A DNA stretch of 64,000 nucleotides from Phycisphaerales bacterium (GCA_020852515.1 JADZAS010000005.1:1-64000), one strand, 5' to 3'. Counted from the first letter of the stretch, positions 15,210-25,005 are shown. The notes: generated by a model not told the origin, from the sequence alone. Numbers and translations are program-made.

Positions 15210-17783
15210 CTAGCGATGAACAATGAGCCGAGTTGCATCGCTCAACTTCACGCGATGCAGGAGATCAACGAGCGTGCCGACTTCCCGCGTTATGGCCTCG
15301 ATCGACTGGCGGCGTTGAAGGTGTTCCTCAGCCACTTCCGCCTGCCTGCTCAATGGCATAAGGCCGAACAGACCGCCGCTGCCCTTCAACTGGTGGATGT
15401 GATCCGCAAGCGCATCGAGATCCTCTTCGGCCAGGACACGCTCAATTTCTGCAGCGCGACTGGCGAGACTGGCAATGAATGCCTCCAGGTATGGCTTCAC
15501 CGCATCGTCCGAAAGTGTGCTGGTGAGGGCTTGCTCGCCTGCCGCAGCCGCGGGCTCGACACCGGCGCTTCGTGCCGGCTCAGCGCCCTTCATGTACTTC
15601 GCCAGGGTCTGAAGCAACAGAGCGCGGCTCACAGGTTTGCTGAGATAGTCGGTGCAGCCGGCATCGATGCATTTACGGCGATCTTCCGGCATCGCGTGGG
15701 CAGTCAGGGCTATTGCCGGTGTGTCAACGCCCTGCGACCGGAGCCGTTGCATGGCGCCGTAGCCGTCCAGCACCGGCATCTGCATGTCGATGACGATGGC
15801 GTCGAATGCCTCCTGACGTTCACGCGCCGCCTCTACGATCTCGCAAGCCACCTGTCCATTCTCTGCTTCGATCACGTCAGCGCCCGCGAGACGAAGATAG
15901 AGCGCCAACAGTGCGCGGTTATCGGCGCCATCCTCGACCAGCAGGATGTGCCCGCTCAGACGCACCGGTATCGAGTCATCCGGACCTGGCTCGCGCTCGG
16001 CAAGCACCTCGCTGCAGTCCTCGATCATCCGCACACCCTCAAGCGACCCGGTGGCGATGTAGAGCGAGAAGGTGCTTCCCCGATCCGGCGTCGAGTCCAC
16101 CTCGATCCGTCCGCCGAGCATGTGCGCCAGTCTCTGGCTGATGGTCAGTCCGAGACCGGTACCGCCGTACCTGCGGGTGGTCGATGAATCCGCCTGGGCG
16201 AAGGGTTTGAAGATCCTCCCCAATTGGGAGGCGCTCATGCCAACGCCTGAGTCGATGACGTCGATCTTCAGCATCGGCTTCCCCCCATCCTCCGACTGGA
16301 TGAGTCTGCTGGTGATCTTGACCCAGCCCGAGTCGGTGAACTTGATCGCGTTGCCGACGAGGTTGATGAGAATCTGCCGCAATCGCGTGGGGTCGGCCTG
16401 GATGAATTCGGGAATCGATCCGTCGGTCCGGGTCTTGAGGGCCAGTCCCTTCTCGACGGCCCGTACGCGCATCAGGGACACCACGTCATAGAGCACACGG
16501 CACGGTGAACAGGAGACCTGCTCGATGGCCAGTTCTCCCGCTTCGATTTTGGAGAGGTCGAGTATGTCATTGATGATGGTGAGCAGGTGACTGGCGTTTC
16601 GGCGGATGATCCCGACGGCCTCCTGGCGCGCCACGACTTTCTGGGAAGAGTCGTTCAGGAGGTCCGCATAGCCGGTAATGGCCATCATGGGAGTGCGGAT
16701 CTCGTGGCTCATGTTGGCGAGGAACTCGCTCTTGGTGCGGTTCGCCTGCTCGGCGGCGGTCTTCGCCAGGCGAAGATTATGATCGCTGCGTTCGAGCGAC
16801 TTGCTGTAGCGCACAAGCGTGCGGGTCAGCGCCCAGCCGAATCCGGCCATGCACGATCCGCAGAGCAGAAAGAGCACTCCAATCGTGCTGAGCAGCGACG
16901 CAATCGATTCCTGGATCGAGGCGGTGGACTGAAACGCCGCAACCTTCCACCCCGCTGAAGGTACCGAGCTCGTACTGACGACACAGCGTGGGCCGTGTTC
17001 GGGCCTGAGAATGGTTGTCTTGCCCGCGGCGAGTTCGATCGGCGACTCTAAGTATTCAATTGCCGGCGACGTAACTGCACCGTCTTGAGCCACCTGTACG
17101 GAGTGGCCGTTCTGATCGACAAGCAGGAACCCGACCTCGCCATTGGGCGCGAGGTCTGCAATGCGGCTTTGCACGTCAGTCAGGGGATATTGCCCGACCA
17201 GGAATCCGACGGTCTGCCGGGCTGTATCGCGAATCGGTGTCGCGATGGCGACGACGTAAGGCTGTCCCAGCGCGGCGCGCCGGTACATCTCCGAGACGTA
17301 GGTGTCCTGACGCTGCGAAACACCACGGAACCAGTCGCGATCCGCGAAGCTCTTGCCGATCACTGCTGGGTCGTGCGGATAATCGAACCGCTCGACTCCC
17401 TGCGTGTCTGTTACGAATGCTCGCGTCAGCCGGGGACTGCCGGTGACGAACGACTCGAGGCGCGCCTGAACCGCTGCCTGGTCCCCGCCCTCGATCGCCT
17501 CGCGCAGGGCGGGAGCGGAAGCGGTGCTGCGGGCATGGTCACAGAGACTGCTGAACTCCTCGTCAATGGCGAGCGCGAGCGTCCGACTGACCAGGGCGTT
17601 GTTGTTCTCCAGCTCAGACTCGAGCTGACCGCGCAAGCGGATCGAGATGCTTGAAATGAGAATGACGGTGGGAATCGCCAGCGCGAGAAACAGGGCGCCA
17701 TACAGGCGCCATCCCGATCTCAATACCCAGGGAATCCCGGGCATCTCCGGTTCACGGGTTGTGTCTTGACTTTGATTCGGCAT
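15210..17783 (-). CDS. Hybrid sensor histidine kinase (dCache-HisKA-HATPase-REC-HPt)
   Basis: 857 residues from the ATG at 17783 (the frame is open 66 nt further up). Membrane helices at about 25-48 and 295-320 enclose a periplasmic double-Cache-type sensor domain with Y-V-V-A-I-A-T-P-I-R. Then come HisKA with the phospho-accepting His near 360 (ANMSHEIRTPM), a HATPase (N-L-V-G-N-A-I-K-F-T; G-T-G-L-G-L-T-I), a receiver domain with Asp near 666 (AIVIDMQMPVLDG) and a C-terminal HPt domain with His near 797 (HQLKGSGG). A full BarA/ArcB-style phosphorelay in one chain. Ligand and output regulator are not in the window. Confidence 0.93.
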   Translation of the reverse strand: MPNQSQDTTREPEMPGIPWVLRSGWRLYGALFLALAIPTVILISSISIRLRGQLESELENNNALVSRTLALAIDEEFSSLCDHARSTASAPALREAIEGGDQAAVQARLESFVTGSPRLTRAFVTDTQGVERFDYPHDPAVIGKSFADRDWFRGVSQRQDTYVSEMYRRAALGQPYVVAIATPIRDTARQTVGFLVGQYPLTDVQSRIADLAPNGEVGFLLVDQNGHSVQVAQDGAVTSPAIEYLESPIELAAGKTTILRPEHGPRCVVSTSSVPSAGWKVAAFQSTASIQESIASLLSTIGVLFLLCGSCMAGFGWALTRTLVRYSKSLERSDHNLRLAKTAAEQANRTKSEFLANMSHEIRTPMMAITGYADLLNDSSQKVVARQEAVGIIRRNASHLLTIINDILDLSKIEAGELAIEQVSCSPCRVLYDVVSLMRVRAVEKGLALKTRTDGSIPEFIQADPTRLRQILINLVGNAIKFTDSGWVKITSRLIQSEDGGKPMLKIDVIDSGVGMSASQLGRIFKPFAQADSSTTRRYGGTGLGLTISQRLAHMLGGRIEVDSTPDRGSTFSLYIATGSLEGVRMIEDCSEVLAEREPGPDDSIPVRLSGHILLVEDGADNRALLALYLRLAGADVIEAENGQVACEIVEAARERQEAFDAIVIDMQMPVLDGYGAMQRLRSQGVDTPAIALTAHAMPEDRRKCIDAGCTDYLSKPVSRALLLQTLAKYMKGAEPARSAGVEPAAAAGEQALTSTLSDDAVKPYLEAFIASLASRAAEIERVLAEEDLDALADHIHQLKGSGGLFGLMPLSRQAEVAEEHLQRRQSIEAITREVGTLVDLLHRVKLSDATRLIVHR

Positions 17784-18473
17784 GACAGACTCAGCCAGCG
17801 GCCCCGAAGGCCAGATCAGTTTCGGCTTTCGGTGGATAACCAGCACCACTTATCGGCCAATTGGCGGACCCGGGTTAGCTGGTGATGCCAAGGATCAAAG
17901 CGGGTGCCCGTTCGCCCCCAGCCGACTGGCTGCTCGCGGAGCGACCCTCGGCCCTATTTCGCCGTGTACTGCCCGGCTGCTTGAACTCTTTCACGCCTGA
18001 CAAGTACCAGCAGGTGCCTGATCGCGCGGCAGTTCGATACCGCCTGAAGGTATGAGCAGATTGAGGAACGCTCGCGCATCGTTCACCAGCACGCGCCGAG
18101 TTCGAACGCGATGCCCGGCTAACAGCGCGCGAGCGCGGAACGGCGCAGGTGAAACCCGCTGGGGAGCCGGTCGGCGCGTGCCAGTCGTCAGAGGAGGAGC
18201 CTCGCGCCGCTTCCAGTGCCTCGCCGTCAACCGCGTTTTTGCCAGCTCCACGGCGGTTGGAGGTTAACGCTGCGCGCGAGCGCCAAGAGCCCTCCGCCAA
18301 AATCAACCAACGGTTTGAAACCGTTCGGATCGGACCCCGTGCGGGACTCGAACTACGATGGACGTCACAGTTTCGCGGCCGGCCGCGCTACCTCCGAGAG
18401 CGATCTCGACGTCCTCGTGAGGTCATCCCCGTAGATGGGCGATGGCCTGCGTAATCGGCCATCGGACGCAACC
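17784..18473. other. 690-nt non-coding region between kinase and metal ATPase
   Basis: No ORF with credible protein character on either strand. It is divergent, so it should contain promoters for the hybrid kinase (left) and the P1B-4 ATPase (right). The one clear structure is a perfect 8-bp inverted repeat at 18309-18325. A stretch near 18345 resembles a tRNA T-arm but cannot be folded into a tRNA. I cannot exclude a small RNA. Confidence 0.4.
18309..18325. promoter_or_regulatory. Perfect palindrome, candidate operator upstream of the metal ATPase
   Basis: AACGGTTT-G-AAACCGTT: two 8-bp arms around one central base. It lies about 150 nt upstream of the chosen ATG of the metal-transporting ATPase and is the only such clean dyad in the 690-nt gap. 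It could bind a dimeric repressor or activator. No regulator gene is adjacent, so this is a guess from symmetry alone. Confidence 0.3.
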
Positions 18474-20909
18474 ATGACCCAGACCCTGCGCATCGACCTG
18501 CCGATCCTGCTCCCCGCGGTGTTCGATGCGCGGGATGCGTGCGTCCAGCGCCTGATGGCCCTTGCCGCCACGGTGCCCGGCGTCGAACGCGCGCACGTTG
18601 ATGATGGGACGGAAGATGCGGGGATGGGAGGTGCGGAGAGAGTTGTGGTGGCGGGGGATGCGGGGAGGGAGGGCACGCTTCGACTGTGCATCCACTACGA
18701 CCCCGCGCGGGTGACGATGGCACAGGTGGAGACTCAGGTGCGGGCGGCGGGGGCCGGGATCACTGAGCGATACGGGCACGCGCTGCTGCACTTCAGCACC
18801 GTCGATAGCGAGGATGCCGGGCTGCGAATCGAGGATGGGCTGCGCAAAGAACCGGGAGTTCTGGCCGCGTCGGTCAACATGGCCGGCCAAGTCGCTCGCA
18901 TTGAGTTCGACAAGCGGTTGACGTCCGAGGATCGAGTGGCGCTGGCGCTCCGCCGACTGCTCGGGATCGGGCGGGCCGCTCCTGCGGCAGCCGCTCCGAC
19001 GCCGAGGCCCAACTGGTACTCCCGGAACACGGAACTCGCGTGGAGCCTCGCGGCCGGGGTGCTGCTCATGGCGGCGTGGGTGCTGGAACGGTGGGCGGGA
19101 TTGCCACACATCGCGGCGGTCGGGCTGTACCTCGTTTCTTACGGATTCGGTGCGTTCGACCTGGTGAGCCACACACTCAAGAAACTCCGCCGGGGCAGGT
19201 TCACGTTCGACATTGATCTCCTGATGCTCCTGGCGGCGGTCGGGGCCGCGGCTATCGGGGCGTGGGCCGAGGGGGCGTTCCTGCTCTTCCTCTTCTCCCT
19301 CGCTCACGCGATGGAGCATTACGGCCTGGGCCGAGCCCGCGACGCCATCAAGGCGCTGGCGGACCTCGCCCCGCCCATGGCCCGCGTGCTGCGCAACGGC
19401 ACGGAGCACGAGGTGCCCGTGGGCGAGGTGGCAATAGGCGAGATCGTCATCGTCAGGCCCGGAGATCGCATCGCGGTGGATGGGAATGTTCGGGCTGGCC
19501 GCAGCGCTGTGGATCAGGCGCCGATCACCGGCGAATCAGTGCCCGTGGACAAGGAGCCCGGCGCCGAGGTCTTCGCCGGAACCGTCAACGGCGAGGGCGC
19601 GCTCGAAGTAGAGACGACTCGGGCCGCGGGCGACCGCACGCTCGACCGCGTCGTCCGGCTCGTGACCGAGGCCCAGACCCTCAAGGCCCCCACGCAACTG
19701 TTCACGGAGCGATTCGAGCGCATCTTTGTGCCCATCACGCTCGCCGCGTCAGCGCTGTTGATCATCGTCCCACCGCTGCTGGGCGTTTGGACGTGGAGCC
19801 TGAGCTTCTATCGAGCCATGACGCTGCTGGTCGCGGCCTCGCCGTGCGCTGTGGCGATCGGAACACCCGCGGCAGTGCTCGCGGGCATCGCCCAGGCGGC
19901 ACGGCGCGGCGTCCTCATCAAGGGTGGAGCGCACCTTGAGAACCTCGGCACGATCAACGCCATCGCGTTCGACAAGACCGGCACGCTGACCATCGGCAAG
20001 CCCGAGGTGACGGACCTGCGGCCCGCCGACGGCATAAGCGCAGAGGAGTTGATCAGAGTTTCTGCCGCGGTGGAGCGGCGCTCGCAGCACCCGCTCGCGG
20101 CCGCGATCGTGCGACGCGCGCAGTCGTCGGGTATCGTGCTTCCCGAAGCCGGCGAGTTGCAGAGCGTGACGGCCAAAGGCGTGCGCTCGGAGGTGGAGGG
20201 AAAGGTTGTGGAGATCGGGAGCCTTCGACTCTGGGAAGGCGATGGCGTGATCCCATCGCCAATCAACACCGCCGTCGATTCGTTACAGAAGGCCGGCCGC
20301 AGCATCGTGGTTGTGCGGCACGGCGAGCGGTGGCTGGGCGTCATCGGTGTCGCGGACCAGCCACGCGCAGGAGCCAGGGCAGTGCTCGATCAGCTTCGCG
20401 GGTTGGGGATCCAACGTATCGTGATGCTCACTGGCGACAACCGCGGCGTGGGCGAAGCCGTGGGCCGCGAAGTCGGCGTGGACGAGGTCAAGGCCGGCCT
20501 GCTCCCCGAGGACAAAGTTGCTGCGATCCGCGAGATGGTTCAGACCTACGGCAGCGTCGCGATGGTCGGAGACGGCGTGAACGACGCCCCGGCGCTCGCC
20601 AACGCGACCGTGGGCATTGCCATGGGAGGCGCGGGGACGGCGGTGGCTCTGGAGACCGCGGATGCGGCGCTGATGGGCGACGACCTCTCCCGCCTGCCTT
20701 TCGCGTTCGCCTTGTCGCGCAGGGTGCGGGCGATCATCCTCCAGAACCTGTTCATCGCGCTGGGCGTAATCGCGGTGCTGGTCACCGCATCCGTCGGCGG
20801 CTGGTCCGGGATCGGTCCGACAGTGATCGTGCATGAAGGGAGCACGCTTGTTGTGCTCGCCAACGCGCTGCGGCTTCTGGTCTTCCGCGGGCCTGCATCA
20901 AACCGCTGA
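18474..20909 (+). CDS. P1B-4 type heavy-metal transporting ATPase (Co/Zn/Cd class)
   Basis: 811 residues from the ATG at 18474 (in-frame ATG at 18435 is an alternative). All P-type motifs are present: T-G-E-S in the actuator domain, phosphorylated Asp near 500 in 'AFDKTGTLT', and G-D-G-V-N-D-A-P. The ion-site helix carries S-P-C (about 456-458, 'AASPCAVAIGTP') instead of C-P-C, and the last helices have H-E-G-S-T (about 787). Together these define the P1B-4 subgroup (CoaT, CtpD). Two N-terminal HMA-like domains (about 5-85 and 100-165) lack the metal-binding C-x-x-C. Exports transition metal from the cytoplasm. Confidence 0.92.
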   Translation: MTQTLRIDLPILLPAVFDARDACVQRLMALAATVPGVERAHVDDGTEDAGMGGAERVVVAGDAGREGTLRLCIHYDPARVTMAQVETQVRAAGAGITERYGHALLHFSTVDSEDAGLRIEDGLRKEPGVLAASVNMAGQVARIEFDKRLTSEDRVALALRRLLGIGRAAPAAAAPTPRPNWYSRNTELAWSLAAGVLLMAAWVLERWAGLPHIAAVGLYLVSYGFGAFDLVSHTLKKLRRGRFTFDIDLLMLLAAVGAAAIGAWAEGAFLLFLFSLAHAMEHYGLGRARDAIKALADLAPPMARVLRNGTEHEVPVGEVAIGEIVIVRPGDRIAVDGNVRAGRSAVDQAPITGESVPVDKEPGAEVFAGTVNGEGALEVETTRAAGDRTLDRVVRLVTEAQTLKAPTQLFTERFERIFVPITLAASALLIIVPPLLGVWTWSLSFYRAMTLLVAASPCAVAIGTPAAVLAGIAQAARRGVLIKGGAHLENLGTINAIAFDKTGTLTIGKPEVTDLRPADGISAEELIRVSAAVERRSQHPLAAAIVRRAQSSGIVLPEAGELQSVTAKGVRSEVEGKVVEIGSLRLWEGDGVIPSPINTAVDSLQKAGRSIVVVRHGERWLGVIGVADQPRAGARAVLDQLRGLGIQRIVMLTGDNRGVGEAVGREVGVDEVKAGLLPEDKVAAIREMVQTYGSVAMVGDGVNDAPALANATVGIAMGGAGTAVALETADAALMGDDLSRLPFAFALSRRVRAIILQNLFIALGVIAVLVTASVGGWSGIGPTVIVHEGSTLVVLANALRLLVFRGPASNR

Positions 20910-21096
20910 TGCCGCAGGTCTGGGACTTTTTCGCTGCACCACGGCGACTACCTCATCCGCCGCATCGCGCGGCGCGTGCAGGGCAACGCCGAGGGCGTGC
21001 TCCCGCAACCCGCGCTGCGGTGAGCGATGGGATCGCCACCGGGGTGGAGCTGCGGACGCAGGCTCCGGGAGCCGGCGCTGGCAGAGTAGGCCCTGT

Positions 21097-21369
21097 TCAC
21101 CGGCGCGAAGTCCAGTACGCGTCGGCGTCGGCCTCGAGCTTGTCCAGTCGCGTGTAGTAATCCGGGAACTCCTTGAGGTGCGCCCATGCGATCTTGCCGG
21201 TCAGCAGTTCGTCGTCGTTGGTGACGTTAGTGTCCGGATCGCGCAGGCCATGTTCGAATTCCACTTCCAGTCCGCGTCGGAACTGGTCCAGGTCGACTGT
21301 GTCCCAGCGGATGTGAAGTGAATCGCCGATGCGCTTCGCCTCGTCTGCGCTGATGCTTCGTTTGCTCAT
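21097..21369 (-). CDS. DUF5661 family protein
   Basis: 90 residues, short and charged. The N-terminal 'SADEAKRIGDSLHIRWDTVD' and the core 'FRRGLEVEFEHG' followed by D-P-D-T-N-V-T-N-D-D, then 'GKIAWAHLKEFPDYYTRLDK', match the DUF5661 pattern, in which a helix pair with E-x-E-H-G and A-H-L-x-E-x-P-D-Y-Y-x-x-L is conserved. Function is unknown. Cytoplasmic, no cysteine. Convergent with the metal ATPase, 187 nt away. Confidence 0.75.
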   Translation of the reverse strand: MSKRSISADEAKRIGDSLHIRWDTVDLDQFRRGLEVEFEHGLRDPDTNVTNDDELLTGKIAWAHLKEFPDYYTRLDKLEADADAYWTSRR

Positions 21370-21902
21370 GATCAATGCTCCGGTGTCCAGGTTGAAAATG
21401 ATAGAGCGAGAACAGTGCTCTGGTTGCGCCTCGCGTGAGTTCAACAGCAGAGTTGCTCTTGCCGCCTCGCGCGCGACTTCAATATCCCATCGCGTAGGCA
21501 TCCAGTAGCCGACGGCGGCGGACCGCGGAAGGCCAATTCCTGAGCACCTCGACCATGGCGATCGTCGCGCGCAGTTCTTCCCACACTTTGCAGCGTCGCG
21601 GTGATAGCCCTGCGGCACCGAGGTCGGAATGGCCATGAGATTTCTGCTGATGCGCAAGACGATCCCAGGGGAGGCGCAGCTCAACCGTGGGGACTGGCAG
21701 CCGACGACCGGAGACGCGACAACCGGCCTTTTCTGACGAGAAAGGGCATCCGCCGGTCTCAAGGGAGAGATTGCCCCTATGCATCGCCTTTGCATCCCAT
21801 AGGTAAAATGCTGTGGCCGAGGACGGAGATCGAGTGCCCTGCCACGGGTGGCCCGGCATCGTGGGAATCAAGTGATCCGCCTGCGGCTTTCCGACAAGGT
21901 GG
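21370..21902. other. 533-nt region without a recognisable gene
   Basis: Divergent gap between the DUF5661 gene and the PAS kinase. Open frames exist on both strands but their translations have no domain character. A minus-strand stretch at about 21479-21600 reads somewhat protein-like (VWEELRATIAMVEVLRNW) without an acceptable start and may be a relic. No RNA gene or repeat recognised. Confidence 0.35.
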
Positions 21903-23153
21903 ATGTTCATGGCGTGCCAAACCACAACCAACCAGTCTGGTCTCACAGCGCACTCACCTCGTGGCCCTCTCACGCGCAATGGCAGACTCGCGCAGCTGGT
22001 GCTCGACTCAGCGCCGGACGCCATGGTCGTCGTCAACCAGCAGGGCAAGATCATCCTCGTCAATCGGCAGACCGAGCAGTTGTTCGGTTACAGTCGAAAC
22101 GAACTGCTCGATCAACCTGTTGAAATCCTCATGCCGGAGCGTTTTCGCAAGCGGCATGTCGAGCATCTTGCCCGCTATGTCGCCGAGCCGCGCATCCTCG
22201 CTATGGGCACCGGGCTTGACCTGTACGCCCGATACCGCGATGGGAGCGAGTTCCCCATTGAAATCATGCTCAGTCCGCTTCGTATGGGTAGGCAACTGCT
22301 CGTTTCCTCCGTCATTCGCGATGTCACCGAACGCAAGCGGGCGGACGTCGAATCCCAATCTCAGCGCCTGACGACCCAGCGCCTGCTCGACCTCCGCTCG
22401 CAGGAACTCCGAAGCAAGTCCGAGGAACTTCATGTCGCCGAAGCGATGGCCACCATCGGCACGTTGACCGCCGGCATCTTGCACGACCTCGGCAACGCGT
22501 TGCAGCCGATCCGCTGTCACCTCAGTGCTTTGCACAAGCACGAGAGCATTGACGCCATCGACAACGTCAAAGCGATCGAGAACGCCATGGACTACATCGG
22601 CGACCTCTGCAAGCGGCTGCGCCTGCTGATGGCCCGTACTGAACGACAGGACAACGCGGCGACGGACCTTAACGAATGGTGGCGTGAGGTGACGCCTTTG
22701 CTCACCGGCGTTTTGCCGCGCCAAGTCAAACTGGAGCCCGCGATCCCCGACGACCTGCCGCTCGTGCAGATCGGGCGCGTCGAACTGACCCAAGCGGTCT
22801 TCAACCTCGCCCACAACGCCAGCCGCGCATTGCGCGGCACCGAGCCAGCCATTCTGAAGATCTGGGCCGTGCCGTGTGCCGACGGCCACACGATTTGCGT
22901 CCGCGTCACCGACAACGGCGAGGGCATGCGCCCTGAGACAAGGGAGCGCATCCTGAACTCCACCTTTACCAACGGAACCCAAGACGCGGAAGCCGGCCTC
23001 GGGCTCAGGCTCGTCAAGTCAATCGTTAGTCGCGCCAAGGGCTCAATCGATATCGACAGCGAACCGGGCAAAGGCACCACGGTCACGCTCGTGCTTCCCA
23101 CCGAGCACAACGGCTCACCACTCCGGGCAAGTCCATGTGCAAAGAGTTCGTAG
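21903..23153 (+). CDS. PAS-domain sensor histidine kinase, NtrB-like
   Basis: 416 residues, no membrane segment, so a cytoplasmic sensor. Residues about 28-145 are a PAS domain (DSAPDAMVVVNQQGKIILVN ... R-Y-R-D-G-S-E-F-P-I-E). A short coiled linker follows. The dimerisation helix has 'GILHDLGNALQPI' with the phospho-accepting His near 194, of the H-D-L-G-N type rather than H-E-I-R-T-P. HATPase motifs: N-L-A-H-N-A-S, D-N-G-E-G-M, 'GLGLRLVKSI'. No response regulator is nearby. The stop is followed, in the same frame, by TPR-like sequence (next feature). Confidence 0.88.
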   Translation: MFMACQTTTNQSGLTAHSPRGPLTRNGRLAQLVLDSAPDAMVVVNQQGKIILVNRQTEQLFGYSRNELLDQPVEILMPERFRKRHVEHLARYVAEPRILAMGTGLDLYARYRDGSEFPIEIMLSPLRMGRQLLVSSVIRDVTERKRADVESQSQRLTTQRLLDLRSQELRSKSEELHVAEAMATIGTLTAGILHDLGNALQPIRCHLSALHKHESIDAIDNVKAIENAMDYIGDLCKRLRLLMARTERQDNAATDLNEWWREVTPLLTGVLPRQVKLEPAIPDDLPLVQIGRVELTQAVFNLAHNASRALRGTEPAILKIWAVPCADGHTICVRVTDNGEGMRPETRERILNSTFTNGTQDAEAGLGLRLVKSIVSRAKGSIDIDSEPGKGTTVTLVLPTEHNGSPLRASPCAKSS

Positions 23154-23696
23154 GCTGGGCAGGCGCAGTTCAATCTCGCGCTGCTGCGGGCGAGAGTGCT
23201 TCTCGATGTGGGTTCCCCTCAAAGTGCCCAGACGGCAATCCAACGCGCGCTTGATGGCCTCCGCGACGAGTCAGGCCCCAGAGCCGACGACAGGCTCAAC
23301 GACGCCGAAATGCTCTACGCGCTCGGCATCGTTGCCGAGGTGAGGACGCAGCTCGAGATCGCGATGCGCAACTACGAGGACAAGTCCGAGCCGATCACCC
23401 GCACCGCGCCCGGAGCCGTCGTCTGCTCGGAATGATCCTCCCGAAGAAGGACAGGTTCAGACCGCCGAGGAGTTCCTGCGCGAGGCGCTGGCGCTCGACA
23501 TCGAGTTTGGCGGTTTGGACGCTCGGGAGTCCGCCAAGTCGCGCTCACTCTCGGCCGGTTCCTCACCACCGTCGATCGCGTTGACGAAGCACACGCCGAG
23601 CTTGCGGAAGCCGAGCGAATCCTGCGATTAAGCTCGTTTTACGAAGGACTCTTGCTGCCCCGCGTGCTGGAGGCAAAAGCAGCGGCGGGTCGGTAG
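23154..23696 (+). pseudogene. Frameshifted relic of a TPR-repeat protein
   Basis: Immediately after the kinase stop, and in the same frame, the DNA reads as tetratricopeptide helices (AQFNLALLRARVLLDVG, 'SAQTAIQRALDGL') to a stop at 23435. The signal then moves to another frame at about 23455-23533 (AEEFLREALALDIEFGGLDA), and back at 23535 (VALTLGRFLTTVDRVDEAHA ... AELAEAERIL) to a stop at 23696. Two frame changes within 550 nt and no start codon with a ribosome site show a broken gene. Such repeats are common in planctomycete kinases and LuxR-type regulators. Sequencing error is the alternative. Confidence 0.65.
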
Positions 23697-23886
23697 CCGT
23701 TGCAGCTCGACCCGACGCGCCGCAACTGGTGCCGCGCCTGGCAGATTCCCTTGATCGCACCGGCTGGCGGTCGATAGCTGCTCGACTGCCGCCTCGTCCT
23801 TGAGGTCGAGGCGGCCCCTGTCCGTGAAGCCGCCAACGCATGAGATGAATCATGCTCGCCGCGCTTGCCAGCTGAAGCAAGGCGTG

Positions 23887-25005
23887 TCAGGCATTGCCGC
23901 GTGGGCCGCGCACCACTCTCGCTAGCGTGCCGATCAAGCCGCAGAAAGTCAGCGCCCACGCGGCGAGGGCGATGTAGATGAAAGCGCGCGGCAAGGGAGT
24001 GAGGAACTCGACGGGCAGCACCTGCGTGAGGCGGTAGGTGCAGACGGTGTACATTCCCAGGGGAAAGACGGCGCCCCAGTAGAGCGGGTCATAGCGCAGC
24101 GGGAAACGGCGGTAGCCGTGCCGCCACACGCCGAGGATGATGAGCATGGGAATCCACCACGTGGCCGTCGCCCAGAACAGCAGCGTGACGCCGCCGAGGA
24201 AAGGCGCGAGGCTTTCGAGCAGCGCCGAGGTGGAGGCGTTGTCGATGAGCACTGTGCCGGCGAGCGTGGAGATGGCCATCGCGCCCATGTTGATCCAATA
24301 CGGCGGAGCGAGGTCGGACGGCTCAAGTGCGAAGAAGGTGTAGCGGTAGAAGATGAGCGAAATGATCCAGACGTAGAGCATTCCGCCGCCGAGCCAGAAC
24401 ATGAGCGAAGCGAAGAGCACGGCTTGTCGCGACGGTTCGAGGTAGTGCGACACCTGGCCGCCGAGCAGCGAGACGGCCTGGGTGCCCACGACGGCGACGA
24501 GCCAGCCGCCATTGATGCCGCGCGCCAGTTCCGGCTTGGATTGCTTGACCGTGAGGCTGGCGAAAACGGTGTAGGTCAGAACGATCCAGAGCAGGAGCCC
24601 CAGAACCCACAAGCCCGTGGCGAGTTCGGGGAGCGCGAGGATGATCAGGCACTGGCTGCCGAGAACGCACGTGCCGGCGATCATGGTGAAGAAGCCCACG
24701 CCGCGGTTGTGGTCGCGCAGGTCGGCGACGAATCTCGATGGGAAGCGCCCGAGGCGGATAGCGGTCATGCTCCAGAGGCTGACGTAGAAGACGACGTTGA
24801 GCCACAGCAGCGCCAGGGCGATCAGGTGGAATCCCAGCAGGTGGCACGCATTGGAGATGATGCCGGTGGCCATCACCAGCGCGAAGTACGCGGGATGCAG
24901 ATCGCGCGCGCCGGCCAGCACTCGCCCGCTCAGGGTTGAGTGAGCCTCGGCCGCCCGCGCGGCTGAGACCGCGGCCGGCGGCGGGCTCGGCGATGGCGGG
25001 TTCAT
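23887..25005 (-). CDS. TehA/SLAC1 family anion channel or exporter
   Basis: 372 residues from the ATG at 25005, which overlaps the previous stop by 4 nt. Ten hydrophobic segments fill residues about 35-365, with 'HPAYFALVMATGIISNACHL' at the first helix, the standard TDT/TehA entry signature. An unusual 25-residue P/A-rich leader precedes it. The family conducts small anions (chloride, nitrate, malate, sulfite, tellurite by different members) through a central pore gated by a phenylalanine. Last gene of the six-gene redox operon, so it probably moves the oxyanion substrate or product of the Mo enzyme; which ion cannot be told. Confidence 0.85.
   Translation of the reverse strand: MNPPSPSPPPAAVSAARAAEAHSTLSGRVLAGARDLHPAYFALVMATGIISNACHLLGFHLIALALLWLNVVFYVSLWSMTAIRLGRFPSRFVADLRDHNRGVGFFTMIAGTCVLGSQCLIILALPELATGLWVLGLLLWIVLTYTVFASLTVKQSKPELARGINGGWLVAVVGTQAVSLLGGQVSHYLEPSRQAVLFASLMFWLGGGMLYVWIISLIFYRYTFFALEPSDLAPPYWINMGAMAISTLAGTVLIDNASTSALLESLAPFLGGVTLLFWATATWWIPMLIILGVWRHGYRRFPLRYDPLYWGAVFPLGMYTVCTYRLTQVLPVEFLTPLPRAFIYIALAAWALTFCGLIGTLARVVRGPRGNA

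Noticed and set aside
18340-18375. tRNA-like T-arm (GGGACTCGAAC on the plus strand)
   Set aside because: On the minus strand the loop GTTCGAGTCCC is present, but the five-base T stem does not pair, no matching acceptor strand ACCCCGT lies within 90 nt, and no anticodon arm can be drawn.
21700-21900. Possible riboswitch ahead of the PAS kinase
   Set aside because: Several G/C-rich inverted segments, but no match to a known riboswitch core that I can align.
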